DNA of 64,000 nucleotides from Earliella scabrosa (lineage: Eukaryota; Basidiomycota; Agaricomycetes; Polyporales; Polyporaceae), in the NCBI GenBank assembly GCA_022605405.1, contig JABYQQ010000007.1:248001-312000 (forward strand), written 5' to 3'. Position numbers and translations under genes: made by a program. Within the stretch, counting starts at the first letter, position 1. Every line of letters starts with the position of its first letter. The notes under the pieces were generated by a model that saw only the letters and a program-made list of their open reading frames with translations, was not told the origin of the DNA and did no database searches. Below are positions 11,554-23,149 of the stretch, piece after piece.

Positions 11554-12270
11554 CTATGCCGTGCGGAGGATGAGGTGTACCCCGCTGTCCGTGCTGATAA
11601 CGTCGCTAATCTCGCCGACCTTGAGGGAGTACGTAGCGTCCTCGAATGGCTTTTGCATTTGGCCCTGGGATCGGGTTGAACGGGTCTGGGGGGAGAGACT
11701 CAAAAGGCGGCTTATGCGTACCGGTTTGAACATGCCAAGGTCTCCGCCGTTGTTGTGCGAGTTGCAGTCGCTGTACTTGGACGCGAGCTCCGCAAACTTC
11801 TCCGGCGAGCCGTTGATCTCAGCGGCATACCCCCTCAAGATCTCGATGGCCTCCTCCTTCGTGCGAGTGATGTTCGACTATGCCGCACATCAGCGCAAAT
11901 GCATCGAAGCATAAGCAATAGAGCCGAGGGACGCGGTCTTGCACACAAGGTAGCAGACGTGCAGAAACGAACCACTCACCTCCTTCCAGCTGCTGGGCCG
12001 CCGACTCCCCCGGTGCTTCACGAGCAGATGGCTCGCACGGACCTGCGCGGGACGTCCTCCTCCATCAAGTAGATATTGCCTCGCTCCCGGTAGCGCAGCG
12101 ACCTCTTCTTGGGAGAGCCCAGGAGGGGCCTCCCATATCGACTCGCGCGTGTCGAGGTTGTAGAAGTAAGGTACGCCTCGAGAGGTTGAGAGACGGACTT
12201 CCCAGTTTGCCTACAGCGTAGATTGGCCGGTTACATGAGGTATTGGCAAATATCTATAGCGTCGTACCAT
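11554..12270 (-). CDS. ESS1: Peptidyl-prolyl cis-trans isomerase, Pin1/Ess1 type
   Basis: Isomerises phospho-Ser/Thr-Pro bonds, acting on the RNA polymerase II tail and cell-cycle proteins in the nucleus. The N-terminal WW domain is complete ([20 protein letters not shown] then ESIWEAPP) with both tryptophans. The parvulin domain follows: [17 protein letters not shown] (catalytic His and phosphate-binding Lys/Arg), [14 protein letters not shown] (active-site Cys), [21 protein letters not shown], and the C-terminal [17 protein letters not shown]. Introns lie after ATG, after SSWKE and within MFKP/GQMQ. The only start found is an ATG-only first exon (12268-12270) joined to GCAAACTGG at 12210 by an intron. 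The order WW then rotamase and total length of about 175 residues fit the family. Confidence 0.9.
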
Positions 12271-12296
12271 GTTGAGTTGCTGGATGTTGTATGGGA

Positions 12297-12350
12297 GGAG
12301 GAGGAGGAAGAGGTGGTGGTGGTGGTTGATCGCGAAGCGCGATCACCATC
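12297..12350. repeat. GGA/GGT simple repeat with adjoining palindrome
   Basis: A run of GGA then GGT triplets is followed directly by TGATCGCGAAGCGCGATCA, a near-perfect inverted repeat with 8-bp arms. It sits in the leader or promoter of ESS1 (start at 12270, minus strand). Function unknown. Confidence 0.7.
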
Positions 12351-12663
12351 GTCATCCCACTTGATACACGTAAGCGCCCATGCAATCGGAAGACTCCAGT
12401 AACTCATCCGTCCCTCATCGCTCGTGCTGGGAAACCAACGCTAATGCTCTAGAGAAACGGTGTTTCAGAATCGATGCTGGTCGTAATCACTCGTCACTCA
12501 GTATGAAGCTCGACCCGTCAGCCCTTTTTGATTATTTCACCCGAAGTAAACAAGTGGTGGTCCAAATGAACGAACGGCCACCAGAATGCTGTCAACCAGA
12601 TCCACATCGTCTTCCTGGTTCCCCCAAAAGCAAGGTTTCCGTCCAGTTGCAATCTGCTGTCGC

Positions 12664-14609
12664 TTATGCGATGTTGCGCGCGAGGAGGTTGGTGGTGCCA
12701 CGGGCTGGAGAAGAGCATACTCATCAGACACGGATACCGGGCGGAGAAGAGAACGAGAGGGGGCACTCACGGACACGGCGGAGAGCGTTCCGCACGCCGA
12801 GCTGCTTGACGAGCTGCTGCATCTGCGCCGGGGTCGGGTTGCTGCCCCCGGCGGCGATGAGCGTCGCGACGAGGCCAGAGACGTGCGGGCAGGCCTGCAG
12901 ATGCGGATCACAAAGACCGGTCAGTCCAGGCACCAATCGGCATGTGATGAAACAGAGCGACGTACCATCGAGGTGCCAGAGAGGACCGAGCCGGCCTAAT
13001 GGGGCAAGAGCATGAGCTTCATCAGACAAGCCCAACAACACATGGAGAACGCAGGGTGAGAAGAGGCTTACGTTCACACCGGTGATGCCAGCGCTGAGGA
13101 CGTCGACGCCGGGCGCGAAGATGTCGACGGCGGGGCCGAAGTTGGAGAAGTTCGCGACGCTGTCGTTGATGTCTGCGGCGCCGACGGTGATGGCGGCGGG
13201 GACACGGGCGGGGCTCGACGTGCGTGCGTCCGCGGCCTCGTTACCAGCGGCAACCTGTGCAAACATGATCAGGCTCATCCCGTGCGGTCTACGTGTGGAG
13301 GACGCTTACAACGACGTGAACACCCTGACGGATGGCCTGGATGCAAGGGGTTTAAGTCAGCGGGTGCGTGAGTGGAGATCTCAACAGAATCATATCTTAC
13401 GTTGTTCACAGAGGCGTCAATCGCGCGGGACGGGGGACCACCAATGCTCATGCTGGCGACGGAGGGACGACCAGTCTGACCCGCCTGCTGAGCCACGAAG
13501 TTGACACCAGAGATGCTGTAATCGAGTCAGTAAACGACGAGCGGACGGAGATACAGAGCATCTATCTTACATGTCTGAGGTAGCGCCGCTCCCGTCGTCC
13601 CCGATGACCTTGACGGCGATGACGTTGGCGCGCTTCGCGACACCGACGGTCGCACCCGCAATAGTGCCACTAATTGTCTGTCAGACAGAAAGTCTTTTGT
13701 TTTACCGAGACTGCGAGACGTACGCGCAGTGGGTTCCGTGGCCGTTACCGTCGGCATCCTGCAGAGAAACGGCATGAGGGCGACACCACGGAGAATTGGG
13801 AGTGCGAACATACCGCGAACGGACCGAAAGTCGCACCCCAGCTTGCACGCCCCTCGAAGTCAGCCTGACGGGAATAGTTCAGTATCTCCGTGCCAAGAGA
13901 CCATAAGCACGGTGATTGCTTACGTGGTCCGTGAAGATACCAGTGTCTGGAGGGACATACTCAGCATTGATCACAAACATCGCACAATGGGAACTTACCA
14001 ATAACGTAAACGTCAACGCCTTGTCCCGCAGTGTCATCAAACTGGTACGTGAAGTCGAGCGCGATGGGGTCAGAGCGAGCAGGGAGCGCGCGGTCCTGGC
14101 TTATTCTCTGCAAGCCCCAGGTGCCATCGGTTCTAGGAGATTACGCGCTAACATGAGCGCTCGGTCAGTATACGAGAGGGCAGAAATGCTCACTGGGTCT
14201 CGATCGCGAGGGTGCGCATGATACCATCCTCCTCGAGCCACTCCACGTCATCCCGGGAGCGGATGGCCCTGATTGCCTCAGCATCAAGGACACCTGGATC
14301 ACGACTCGGTCGCATCAACAGATTCAAAACTTCAATCAAAAGATGCTCACCAGCGTAACCGTGAAGAACCTCGGACGACCAACCGCTGTGGGTGACGTTC
14401 GCGGCGGTGGCAAAGTTGGTCGCGAGCCAGTCCAAATGGGTGTCCTTGGGTGCATCGGCCTTGAGCTTGACGATGTAGGACTTCTCCTGGACGGCGCCAC
14501 CGGCGATGCGGTGAAGGGGGCGGAGCTTCGGCTTGACCTCAGGAGCAGGCGCAGCGATGGCTGGCCCGAGGAGCGTGATAGCAGCGAAGATAGTAGTGAA
14601 GAGCTGCAT
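12664..14609 (-). CDS. Secreted subtilisin-like serine protease (proteinase K type, S8)
   Basis: Extracellular endopeptidase made as a preproprotein. Residues 1-19 ([19 protein letters not shown]) form a signal peptide. The inhibitor I9 propeptide follows ([16 protein letters not shown]...HGYAG). The catalytic triad is visible over several exons: Asp in DVYVIDTGIF (split by an intron near 13950-14000), His in [14 protein letters not shown], and Ser in GSVLSGTSM just before the ACPHVSGL exon. The oxyanion region [16 protein letters not shown] is present. A final short exon gives [11 protein letters not shown] with stop at 12664-12666, reached by a phase-1 intron after NALRRV. About ten short introns. 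The length of about 390 residues matches the family. All key residues are intact, so an active enzyme is expected. Confidence 0.9.
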
Positions 14610-14834
14610 GGCGGAGGATTTGGAAAGGAACGAGTGGCTGAAGGATTAGAGACGATTGAGGTCCAGCTCAGCAGGTGCAACAGACGACGACTAGGCAAGG
14701 AACGAGTAGAAGAAGAAGAAGTGAGGATTAAGGTCCAGCCAGTGGTCCAGCCTGGTTGCAACGAGAGAAAAGAGACTGAGCGGGGCACGAGCAACTGAAA
14801 GGGCGGAAGGACAGATGGAATGCGGAGGATCGCC

Positions 14835-14841
14835 CTTTATA
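14835..14841 (-). promoter_or_regulatory. TATA box of the protease gene
   Basis: TATAAAG on the minus strand, about 225 bases upstream of the protease start codon. This leaves a long but plausible leader. Position and strand fit; nothing else supports it. Confidence 0.4.
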
Positions 14842-16009
14842 CCGCCTCGCCTGATCTTGCGGCAAATGCTATGGGGACCTTACAGAGTGGTCTTGGCCGT
14901 GACCGGGATCACTACAGCCTGGCCAAGGCACAGCGCGAGGCTCCGGTCAACGGCCTGCGCGACAACGAGACAACTCGAGGCAGTTTTCTGGGCGGGCTCT
15001 TGGCATCGGTCACAGGTTACCGTTACATTCCGAAACTTGTGTCTCTCGGCCGCTGATCCTCGCTGATTCACCTCATCAGGTGGGCCAAAGTCGGGCTTCC
15101 TCCTCGTAGCGTTCCTGTGGCCATCATGCGGTATGTACTTGAAGTCTTGAACTCAGTCCTATGTTGAGGGGCCCGGGGAGGAAGTGCTTGATGATCAGGG
15201 GTAGTCAGGAGACAACAAAAGACGGCGGGGGCTCATGCCACAGGTCGTTGGTCGCTCAAATGGAAGCAGTTGACCAACAGACCGAGGTCTCCGAGCATCT
15301 CTGAGCATGCACTTCAAGGACCTGCATTTGTTCGGGTTCCTGCAGGCTCGGGGCTGTAGAGGGCTGTAGTGGAGGTTATGATGGGTGCAGCGGCAGCCGC
15401 GTGGCGCCTGCCTTCCTCAGATGCCAAGCCCGGGCTCCCTACCGTATTTGGTATCTACCGCCTGCGCCGGCGAAGGCCGGCGATTGAATCGGTCGTTAAT
15501 GTTGCGAGCATTCTTCTGAGCTCTCAGTACTTACATCCACATTCCTCGAGAGAGAAGAGCTTCTGCACAAGCTGCAGCATTTCGGCACCACTCTACGGGA
15601 GCAAGCGATTGTTAACCGTCCTTCGCGGTAGCCATGCTTCGGCAACAACCTACAGGCTGTTCTCGCCTCGACGTACCTTGAACCTAGACTCGAGCTCATT
15701 CAGCCTCATTGATGGTGCTGACACGTACGGGTGTAGGACGTCCGACGCTCGGAAGGCCTGGGGCAACGCCTACCTGGTTCAACAGACGGTCATGAAGGTA
15801 TCCGGGCAGTTGAAATAATTTTGAAGTCACTCCATTGCTCGTGCTGCATCATGATGATGTCGGAAATGAAGGTCGTCCGCATTGGTATCGTGAGTGATGA
15901 TACGAATGGATACACCAGGACGTTGACAGTACATATCATACAGTGGGAACACGCACAACTTCACAAGAGAGCCGAAGAAGTTCGGAGAGGGGTAGGGCGT
16001 CGACATGTT
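14842..16009. other. Intergenic region with one weak two-exon candidate
   Basis: No family-recognisable gene. On the minus strand, an ATG exon (15677-15709, MRLNELESRFK) could be joined by a GT-AG intron to 15535-15592 (SGAEMLQLVQKLFSLEECG) and then to a short tail near 15450. The splice sites are good but the peptide is tiny and unrecognised. A long plus-strand open frame (15369-15818) overlaps it and has no family features. Confidence 0.3.
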
Positions 16010-18583
16010 TCAAACCAGATCCTCACCCGACTTGACCTCCTGAAATCCATCCTTCTCGCTCGCGACGAGCGTATCCTCCCGTTCGCGCCTACGCAGTCCC
16101 TCGCTGACCTGTGGGGCGCGATGTCCCTCCGTCGTCTCCTTCTGTGCCACCTCCCGCTTCTTAGCGTCTTCCTGGATCTTTCGCCTGCGCTCCCACTTAT
16201 CCTCGTCCGCCTTCGTCTCGTCATCGCGCTCAAATCGACCAGCCGTGCTGAAGGAAACCGCGGTCGAGGCGAGAATCACCGCCAGCGCGACAGCGACCGT
16301 GGCGCGCGTCGCGATGCCTGACATGTCGAAGCAGAGCCAAGCGACCGCCGCCAGGAAGGTCAACAGCCTATGGGCGAGGAACGACCAAAATCAGTGCCAC
16401 GGGGAGCAGAACAACGGGATGGGGATCCTCACGTCCAGGCGAAGAGCGCCGTTGGGATGCTCAACATAACCGCTAGCCTTTCGACGGCTGGTGGGCCGTC
16501 TCGGAGCACCCATTGCGCCATGGGATTGAGCTGTAGGAGCACATGAGAGATGGATGAGGAACAGCGTATGAAAACGTTGCAAGATTGGAAGAAGCTGCTT
16601 ACCCCTTTGTACTTGCGCTCGTACGGCTCGTACGGCCGAGCGAGGATCATGCAAACAACGACGTTCCCAACCGCGAAGACGGTGGAGACGTAGCCCAGGA
16701 TCTGGCCGACCGTCCTATCACCAGAGATAGGTCTGTCACGCTCGCTCTGTCCCACGGTCTGCACTGCGAGGAAGACTCCGTTCGTTGCAAGCATGATGAG
16801 AGCCTGCGTATGGTCAGTGTCAAGAGTGTCCAATGAGGAGTAGTTGAAGACAGTAGTGTGAAGACGAGGCACGTACGGGCGAAACGGAAGCCTTCCAGTA
16901 ATCCCGCAGCTCGCGTATGTAAGAGTCCCACGAAGGGACGTGGCCAAGCCGGTGAGCCCAGAGCCTCTGGAGTCGATCGTGGTAGATACGGGGCGCGAAG
17001 AGAAGAAGGGGAGTAACGCATGTGAACCAGAGTGAGGATCGGGGCGTTTTGTGAATGCTATACGCGCTTTGGTTGCGTTCGAGCTGTGCATAGCGTTCGC
17101 CGTGGTAGTGGAGGAACCGCATGTTGTCTGTATAACAATCAGGGCCGAGGGTACAGGGGTATGACAGAGGGGGCATACTCAGCAGATAGTTCAAACGAGC
17201 TAGACATAGCAATCTCAGTACACGGACGCCAGGGAACATGAGAGAAGGACGAACCTATGGCGGTCACATGCTGGGCACGTAGCTTCATGCCTTCTGCCAT
17301 GATGATACCAGGGAAGTCAGTCGAGCTCAAAGTATGAGAGCTCAGCTAGTATGCTCACGGTAGACACGGATCCCGTTCACAATTTGCGCGAATTGACCGA
17401 GCTCCTTCGCGGTGTACGCGCATGAAGACGTGGTCGATGTCATAGTATCTGCAGAACGTGAGGTCAGCTCACCTATATTCAGGTGAACGACATCGCTCAC
17501 CTATCCGGTAGTAGTCGAGGTCAGCTGTGAGCTCATCTAGCGTTTCCTGCGAGAGAACGCGGTCGTGTGGAAACATCTCAATATGTTCCCTATGTAGATG
17601 ATGTTCAGTGTGCGTTGACTGCGAGATGTGAAACTCGAATCATACCAGTACAACGCCTGCGCAATGATATCTGTGTTACATCAAACCCGTGACATAGTCA
17701 GCACGCACACAAGGTAATGCGTTCGAGAGAACTCACGAAGATGCTCACGACTAGGGACGTGATTCCCTAGATCTACGGTGGAACAGTAGAGACCGAAATC
17801 CACATCTTCGAGCCAGAAGACTTCCTGGTCGATCATGTCACAGATGTAGTAGCATCCACTCAGGTCCCCGTCAGCATCGACCTCAACATGCAGTCCGATC
17901 TCTATGCGGTCCAGGTCCACATCAGGGTGTTTCTCCTGTATCTCTGTCAGGAGCAGGCGGACCGTCAGGTCTGCGCGGCGCAAGTTTGTCTCGTCGTATA
18001 GATACGCGTTCGTATAGAAGTTCTGCATTCGCATGTAACCACGTCAGTAGGCGTTGTTATAACATAGACGGAATGAGAGGACCTTGTATCGGAAGTACAG
18101 CTGTCCTTCGGGGTGGACAAAGGGCTGCCACTCTCCCGCGAATTTCGGTCTAAGGTCAAAGCGTTAGTTCCTGCCATGCATCTGTACCAATATTATGCCC
18201 GTCTGACCTGGGGGAAATGCCATTCTTCTTGGGTACACGTGCCCTCGCATCTGCCTCGGGGTCGAAGGGACTGTATGATGCAGATATGACTGAACGAGCA
18301 TGGTACCCTGTGATAACTGTGCGACCTACACTCGATCCCGAAGAGAGTACCTCGCGTGACAGATGTACTCCACAGGTGTCGGTGCCAGGAACAGCCTTCT
18401 TCTTCGAAGTTGAAGTTGAGCTCGAGGTTGATCGATACTTGCCCTTGGACCATCAAGCATCTCTTTCGGCTCTGCGGTTAAGACATCCCGTTGAAGAACA
18501 GGTATGATACATCCGCCGCTGTTGCCGTCAACAGTCGTCGGGGAAGGGACAGACGGCGATGCTTCTGAGGAAGATAGCGGCAT
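16010..18583 (-). CDS. Conserved WW-like / multi-transmembrane protein, function unknown
   Basis: A gene with about a dozen exons encoding a basidiomycete family I recognise by layout but not by function. A low-complexity N-terminus (MPLSSSEASPSVPSP) is followed by a WW-like module (EWQPFVHPEGQLYFRYK near 18075-18140) and a second Trp/Tyr-rich repeat (GCYYICDMIDQEVFWLED near 17810-17865). Next comes RIYHDRLQRLWAHRLGHVPS near 16920-17000. At least five hydrophobic spans follow, including ALIMLATNGVFLAVQTVG, ILGYVSTVFAVGNVVVCMIL and LLTFLAAVAWLCFDM. The C-terminus is a charged tail (ERRRKIQEDAKKREVAQKE). The likely design is a cytosolic recognition part anchored to a membrane. Middle exons are short and their borders are approximate. 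Confidence 0.6.
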
Positions 18584-19435
18584 AGTAGAACCTGAGACCT
18601 GAGGTTGTACAGCGACTGCCTGGATGGAGGCGGCGTAGTCGTGAACGGGGTGGAGGAGGGGACTCGCCGCGATATGCTGTAGGAGGGGCCTTTTTATCTC
18701 ACCGCCTCCTACACTCCTACTTCTGAAAAGAACGCCTGGGATAGTTGCAGTGCAGGAAGACTATCGATGAGCCAGACTTGGAATCCTGTCCTTGGGTCAC
18801 AGCCTCGAGAAGCGAAAGAAGCAGACACGCGTTGCGCTGGCGCTTGAGTCGTCCACAAGCCTTGCGGAGACTGCATTCCTTCATTCTCAGCGGAATCCCG
18901 ATTTGCACAGCCTGCGCGCGTACCTCAGACCCAGGTGTACTCCTCGTTTCTGGTCAGAAGTCTCGAGTGGCTCACAAAGTTTCGTCGTGGGAGTGTAGAC
19001 CGTGAGCCCGGGATGTACTTGGGTTCCGAGTAGACGCATTATGGTCAGACGATATTAGGATGGAAGCAGAAGCTGGGCTCATCTTCCCTCGAAGCCCGGG
19101 TCCAAGAGGCTGTGCGAAAGGGTGCGACGGGCTAGGGCAGCTTTCAGAGTCTGACTTCAGATGGGAGTCGTATGAATCAACTAGTTTAAAGCGAGACAAA
19201 GCTAAGTATATGAAACTTGCAGTAGTTACGTATAGTACCCATGATGTGGCGAAGATGAGTTGCGAAGTCCAATTGTAGGTAAGTCGACGAGGGTGCTACG
19301 TGCCAGGTGCCGTGAAGACCATGTGGGATCATCTCCGAAGAGTGCGGTCGTGACGTTCCATCGTGGTCTGAGAGCAAGAAGTATAGTGAGTAACCGATAG
19401 AAACTTTCAAAGTTATCCCAGCACTGGACCACAGT
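18584..19435. other. Intergenic region with a small hairpin and TATA-like site
   Basis: A 9-bp inverted repeat (TGTAGGAGG...CCTCCTACA) spans about 18678-18714. The minus-strand TATA-like GATAAAAAGG lies in its loop, about 105 bases upstream of the WW-like gene's start, so this is its likely core promoter. Between 18720 and 19435 I see no gene; the end nearest 19436 is downstream of an F-box gene. Confidence 0.35.
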
Positions 19436-21279
19436 CTATGCATATTCGACGCGATGGACCGACTCGAGGGGCGCGTCTCGAACGACTCTGTGGCGCATGC
19501 GTTGAACAATCCACCGTCGTTCTTGCATCCGCACGAGTGTGAAAGACGGGACCAGGTCCGCGACGGCGCTCCATAGATCCTCCATGAAACCGGGATCTGG
19601 ACTGATCACCATCCCGTCCCGCGTACGTCCATCGAATACTTCCTGGAAAGTATACCCAGAGCAGTACGCAATCTCTTTGAGGAGCGGGAACAACAGGGAC
19701 AGTGCCGCGGCCAGGGCCGGCACGTCCCCCTCGGACAGCCTGGACGGACCGACGCTGAGCCTGGTCAGCTTGCACGTATGCCGAAGCCACACACACGCCT
19801 CCTGGTGGAGCAGTGCCGCAAGTCCTGCGGAATTGACGTCGTCCAAGACGAGATGGAGCGACTCGAGGTGTGGGCAGCGCTCCGCAAAGATGGCGAGGGA
19901 GGCGAGGGAGGCGCCAGTGGCGGGAAATCCGCTGCCTGGGATTTGCACCACCGGACTGTAGAGTGAAATGATCCTGATACTTGGCCATGCGGTAGCTGCT
20001 CTGGCAAGGGCGAGGTCGTCGAAGGCTGCATAGCATTGACCCAGAACGCTGATGGACTGGAGTGACCGAAGGCAGAAGAGGGGGGAGAGATCATGTTCAG
20101 TGAGGGGCCGGGCCTCGCAGGTCGAGGTGTCGAGCGGGCCAAACCGGAACATTAAGGTGTTCAGGATGCTACTGGATGGATGCTGCGGGAGCATTGTGAA
20201 GAGTCGCGCATAGACGCATGTTGGTTGGACTGCGGGTAGTTGACACTCCATCTCCTTTATGTGCGAAGACGTTATACCATCAAGGAACGAGATGCACAGT
20301 TCGACAGTGTCGACCGCGATTGCCACCTTGATTAACTGGGGGAATGGGCTCGCCGAGGTAGGACGGACGCCATCTGGATAGCGAGCCGATTGCAGGCTGA
20401 TGTAGAGGGTGTGGAGGGTAGGCAGCGAAGCAAGATGGTCCAACGCGCGCGGAAGGATGGCGATGTGGTCGCGGAGGATGAATGCTTCAAGACGACGCAA
20501 GTTGACGAGAGCGTCTGCGAGCAACTCCGATAGGTCAACCTCAATTGGAAATATCACGATGGACATCTTGACAATATGAGGGCAATATTGAGCTACACCC
20601 ACGAGGAGTTTCGACACAAAGTATACCACCGCCTCTGCTGGCGTCTTTGGATGAGGATCGCCCGGATAGCAGCGAAGATGTTCCAGTTGATGCGCGTGAC
20701 ACTGAAGCTGCTGCAGCTCCCGACCAAAGAGTCCCTGCATGGGATCGGCAGGTAAGCAGAGAGGGATGTACTGAGAGATGCAGCGGATGTTTGGGAGACA
20801 CCCGGGTGCCAAGATGCGCTCGAGCATGTCATGCGCACTCGGGCTTAGATAAACCCTTGGGAATGTCTCCCTCCCCTTCTTGTAAAAGCTGTCGTCAATC
20901 GCCCGGACCAAGGGCGCGTAGAAACCGAAGCGCGTGAAGTCCGCTCGGGTTAGCTCGCGAGTGATAGACTGCAATCACAGAAACCTGTTAGTCACCCCAA
21001 CTTGCCTCTCATGGCGGTGAGCCAGAAGCAACGTACCAGTCTCCAATTTCTCCGCCATTGGTCTCTCTCAGGATACTCACACTCCAAAGTCCAAGAATCA
21101 GCAGGTAGGGTATATACCATCACAGCAAAGCACGGCAACGTCTCCCATATTTGCGCGAGGGCGTGTTCTGACAGCAGTCGGCATGCTATCGCTAGGTTTA
21201 GCAACCGCGACGGATCGCGCTCGCAACTGCGACAAATCAACTTCAGCACTTGCGGAGGGAGCTCCAGAAGGTGAGGCAT
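19436..21279 (-). CDS. F-box/LRR-like paralogue (intact)
   Basis: Two exons (21037-21279 and 19436-20968) joined in phase 0 give 591 residues. Exon 1 is the F-box-like part: MPHLLELPPQVLKLICRSC, a helical ACRLLSEHALAQIWETL, and the family signature FAVMVYTLPADSW. Exon 2 begins SITRELTRADFTRF, the conserved junction segment, and then forms irregular Leu-rich repeats (RRLEAFILRDHIAILP, LPTLHTLYIS, LRSLQSISVLGQCY) ending with ERRWIVQRMRHRVV. This exon layout is shared with the genes at 45815, 50873 and 55047, so they form one subfamily. F-box proteins usually choose substrates for SCF ubiquitin ligases; the target is unknown. No lesions seen. Confidence 0.75.
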
Positions 21280-22452
21280 GCTATGATAAGATGAAGCAGG
21301 GTGAGTCGAGAGGGGGCAGAACCATGTGTTGGTGGTACGGAGTTTGGTAGGTTTGGCGCCCAACTCAGTCCACTTGTCTCGTGCTGCGGCAATGTCCAAT
21401 CTATCATCCGTCCTTCAAGGCGTGCAGTAGAACTCTCAGTAATAACCAACGTGGGTACAGTAGCATAGAAGACGACATGCATATGATGGGGTTAGATCAC
21501 TAGTGAATACACAAGTACTCAATAACACATCCGCAACCCTCTCGAATGGCGCTCCTGTCTGCGCACCTTCACAAACGCATAAACAAGGGTCTGGACCTCA
21601 TCCCACTGCGCAGACATCCGCCGCTCGACCTCCTGCTCGTGCGCCGCCAGCTCTCCAAACCGCGCGTTCCACGGCCCCCACCAGTTGTTCTGTATGTTGC
21701 GCACGTTCGGGAACCACCTCGAGAGCAGACTCGCGACCGGTAGTGACTGCGCATGGCCAATGGCGGGTCGGCCGACAAATAGCACCTCCACCTTGCAGCT
21801 CGGGCTCGGAATCGTATCCTCAGGCCCGCAGGCACACAGACAAGGGGCGGATGCAGCGGCCACCGCGGCTTCGTTGATGTCCGAGAGCGCGAGGCCAAGG
21901 TGGACGAGCTTCGGACAGTGGCTCACGAAGCAAGCTAGGCCGGAGAGGGTGACCTCGGTCGAGTGGCCCTCGGTCGGGTTCAACCAGAGCGTGACGATCG
22001 ATGGCCACGCCTTTGCCAGCTGGCGGAGGGCTTCGTCACCGATGAGAGGGTAGTTGTGACCATTCAGGACGACCGACGTGAGTGCTTGGAGGGAATGCAA
22101 TGGAGCGAGGGCGATCTCGTGGATAGGCTCTGCGGGGGCGGCTCCCTCGGACGTGGACGTAAGCCCAAAAGTCATTCGCAGTTTCGTGATTGCGGCGCGG
22201 GAGGGATGGCGTCCGAGTACGGAGGTGAAGTGTTCGAAGGTGTCGCTAGAGACGGTGTTCGATACCGAGATGTGGACCTGTTCCAGCTGGGTAGACTGGA
22301 TGTCATCTAGGAGGGCGCAGAGCAGTCCGACGTCGTCCGTAACAACATTGATGTGGCGCAGGAATGGGAATGGATAGGAATTCTTGAGATGGGGCTCGGG
22401 GCGGTAGTTCCGGGAGTATAGATGAAGCTCCAGTTCGCGGAGACTCGTGAAA

Positions 22453-22550
22453 AGTGAATGCAATTCACCCAGCATGGTGCGACGCAGAGCGCCCACGAGG
22501 CGCCGACACCTGCCGAATCGGGTTTGCATCAAGCACGTGAGCTCAGACTT
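22453..22550. repeat. Left terminal inverted repeat of the Mutator-like element
   Basis: Matches the reverse complement of 23052-23149 at 96 of 98 positions. The differences are CAT/CAC near position 21 and TTT/TTC near position 72 of the repeat. Confidence 0.93.
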
Positions 22551-23051
22551 CGTCGCAAGACTCAAGTGAGGTCGTACGCGCGTAAGTACTGTGTGTCCTT
22601 CGTAAGACTGCCAGTGCACAGGGTAGAGCTGTTCGAAGGAAGACAAGCCTGTCATTGGGAGGAGGAAGGAAATCCGATGGCAAGGAATGGATAGTATACC
22701 CGGGCAGAGTACTAGCTACTAGTAAGGGCCGCACACCACTTGACAGCACATCCCAAGTTCTCGCCGACATCATCTGATATGTGCAGCGCAAAGGAGATCT
22801 CAGAGACGATAATTCACCGTGTGAGCTCCGCCCAAACAGGCATCCTCACTCATGGGAGACTCGGATGCCCCCTCCTCGGCTTCAAAGTTAACTTCGTGAT
22901 AGTCCTAGTATTTGTGCATATCTATGATCTATCTTCACTATACACCAAGAACTCTATGGTACAACTCGAAAGGTGGCAGGTACTGGACGTGACGAAGCAC
23001 AATCAGTACCTCAGGTGCTGAGACTTGAGTGCAGAGATGCGACGCGCTGTT

Positions 23052-23149
23052 AAGTCTGAGCTCACGTGCTTGATGCGAACCCGATTCGGCAGGTGTCGGC
23101 GCCTCGTGGGCGCTCTGCGTCGCACCGTGCTGGGTGAATTGCATTCACT
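23052..23149. repeat. Right terminal inverted repeat of the Mutator-like element
   Basis: Inverted partner of 22453-22550; sequence similarity stops abruptly inward of 23052. Confidence 0.93.

Larger units (their letters stand above)
22453..23149. mobile_element. Non-autonomous Mutator-like element (MULE-type MITE)
   Basis: The element is 697 bp with 98-bp terminal inverted repeats (22453-22550 and 23052-23149) that differ at only two positions. It is flanked by a perfect 9-bp direct repeat CTCGTGAAA (22444-22452 and 23150-23158). Long inverted repeats with a 9-bp duplication are the mark of Mutator-like transposons. The outer end, AGTGAATGCAATTCAC, is itself nearly palindromic. The 500-bp interior has no transposase-like frame, so mobility would need an enzyme supplied elsewhere. 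It lies in exon 2 of an F-box gene. Confidence 0.9.

Noticed and set aside
15369..15818. Plus-strand open frame of 149 codons
   Set aside because: No family motif, no signal for secretion, and composition unlike the recognised exons here; probably chance.
22453..23149. Treating the insert in the F-box gene as an intron
   Set aside because: It has inverted repeats and a 9-bp direct duplication at its ends instead of GT-AG borders, and the intact paralogue has no intron there.
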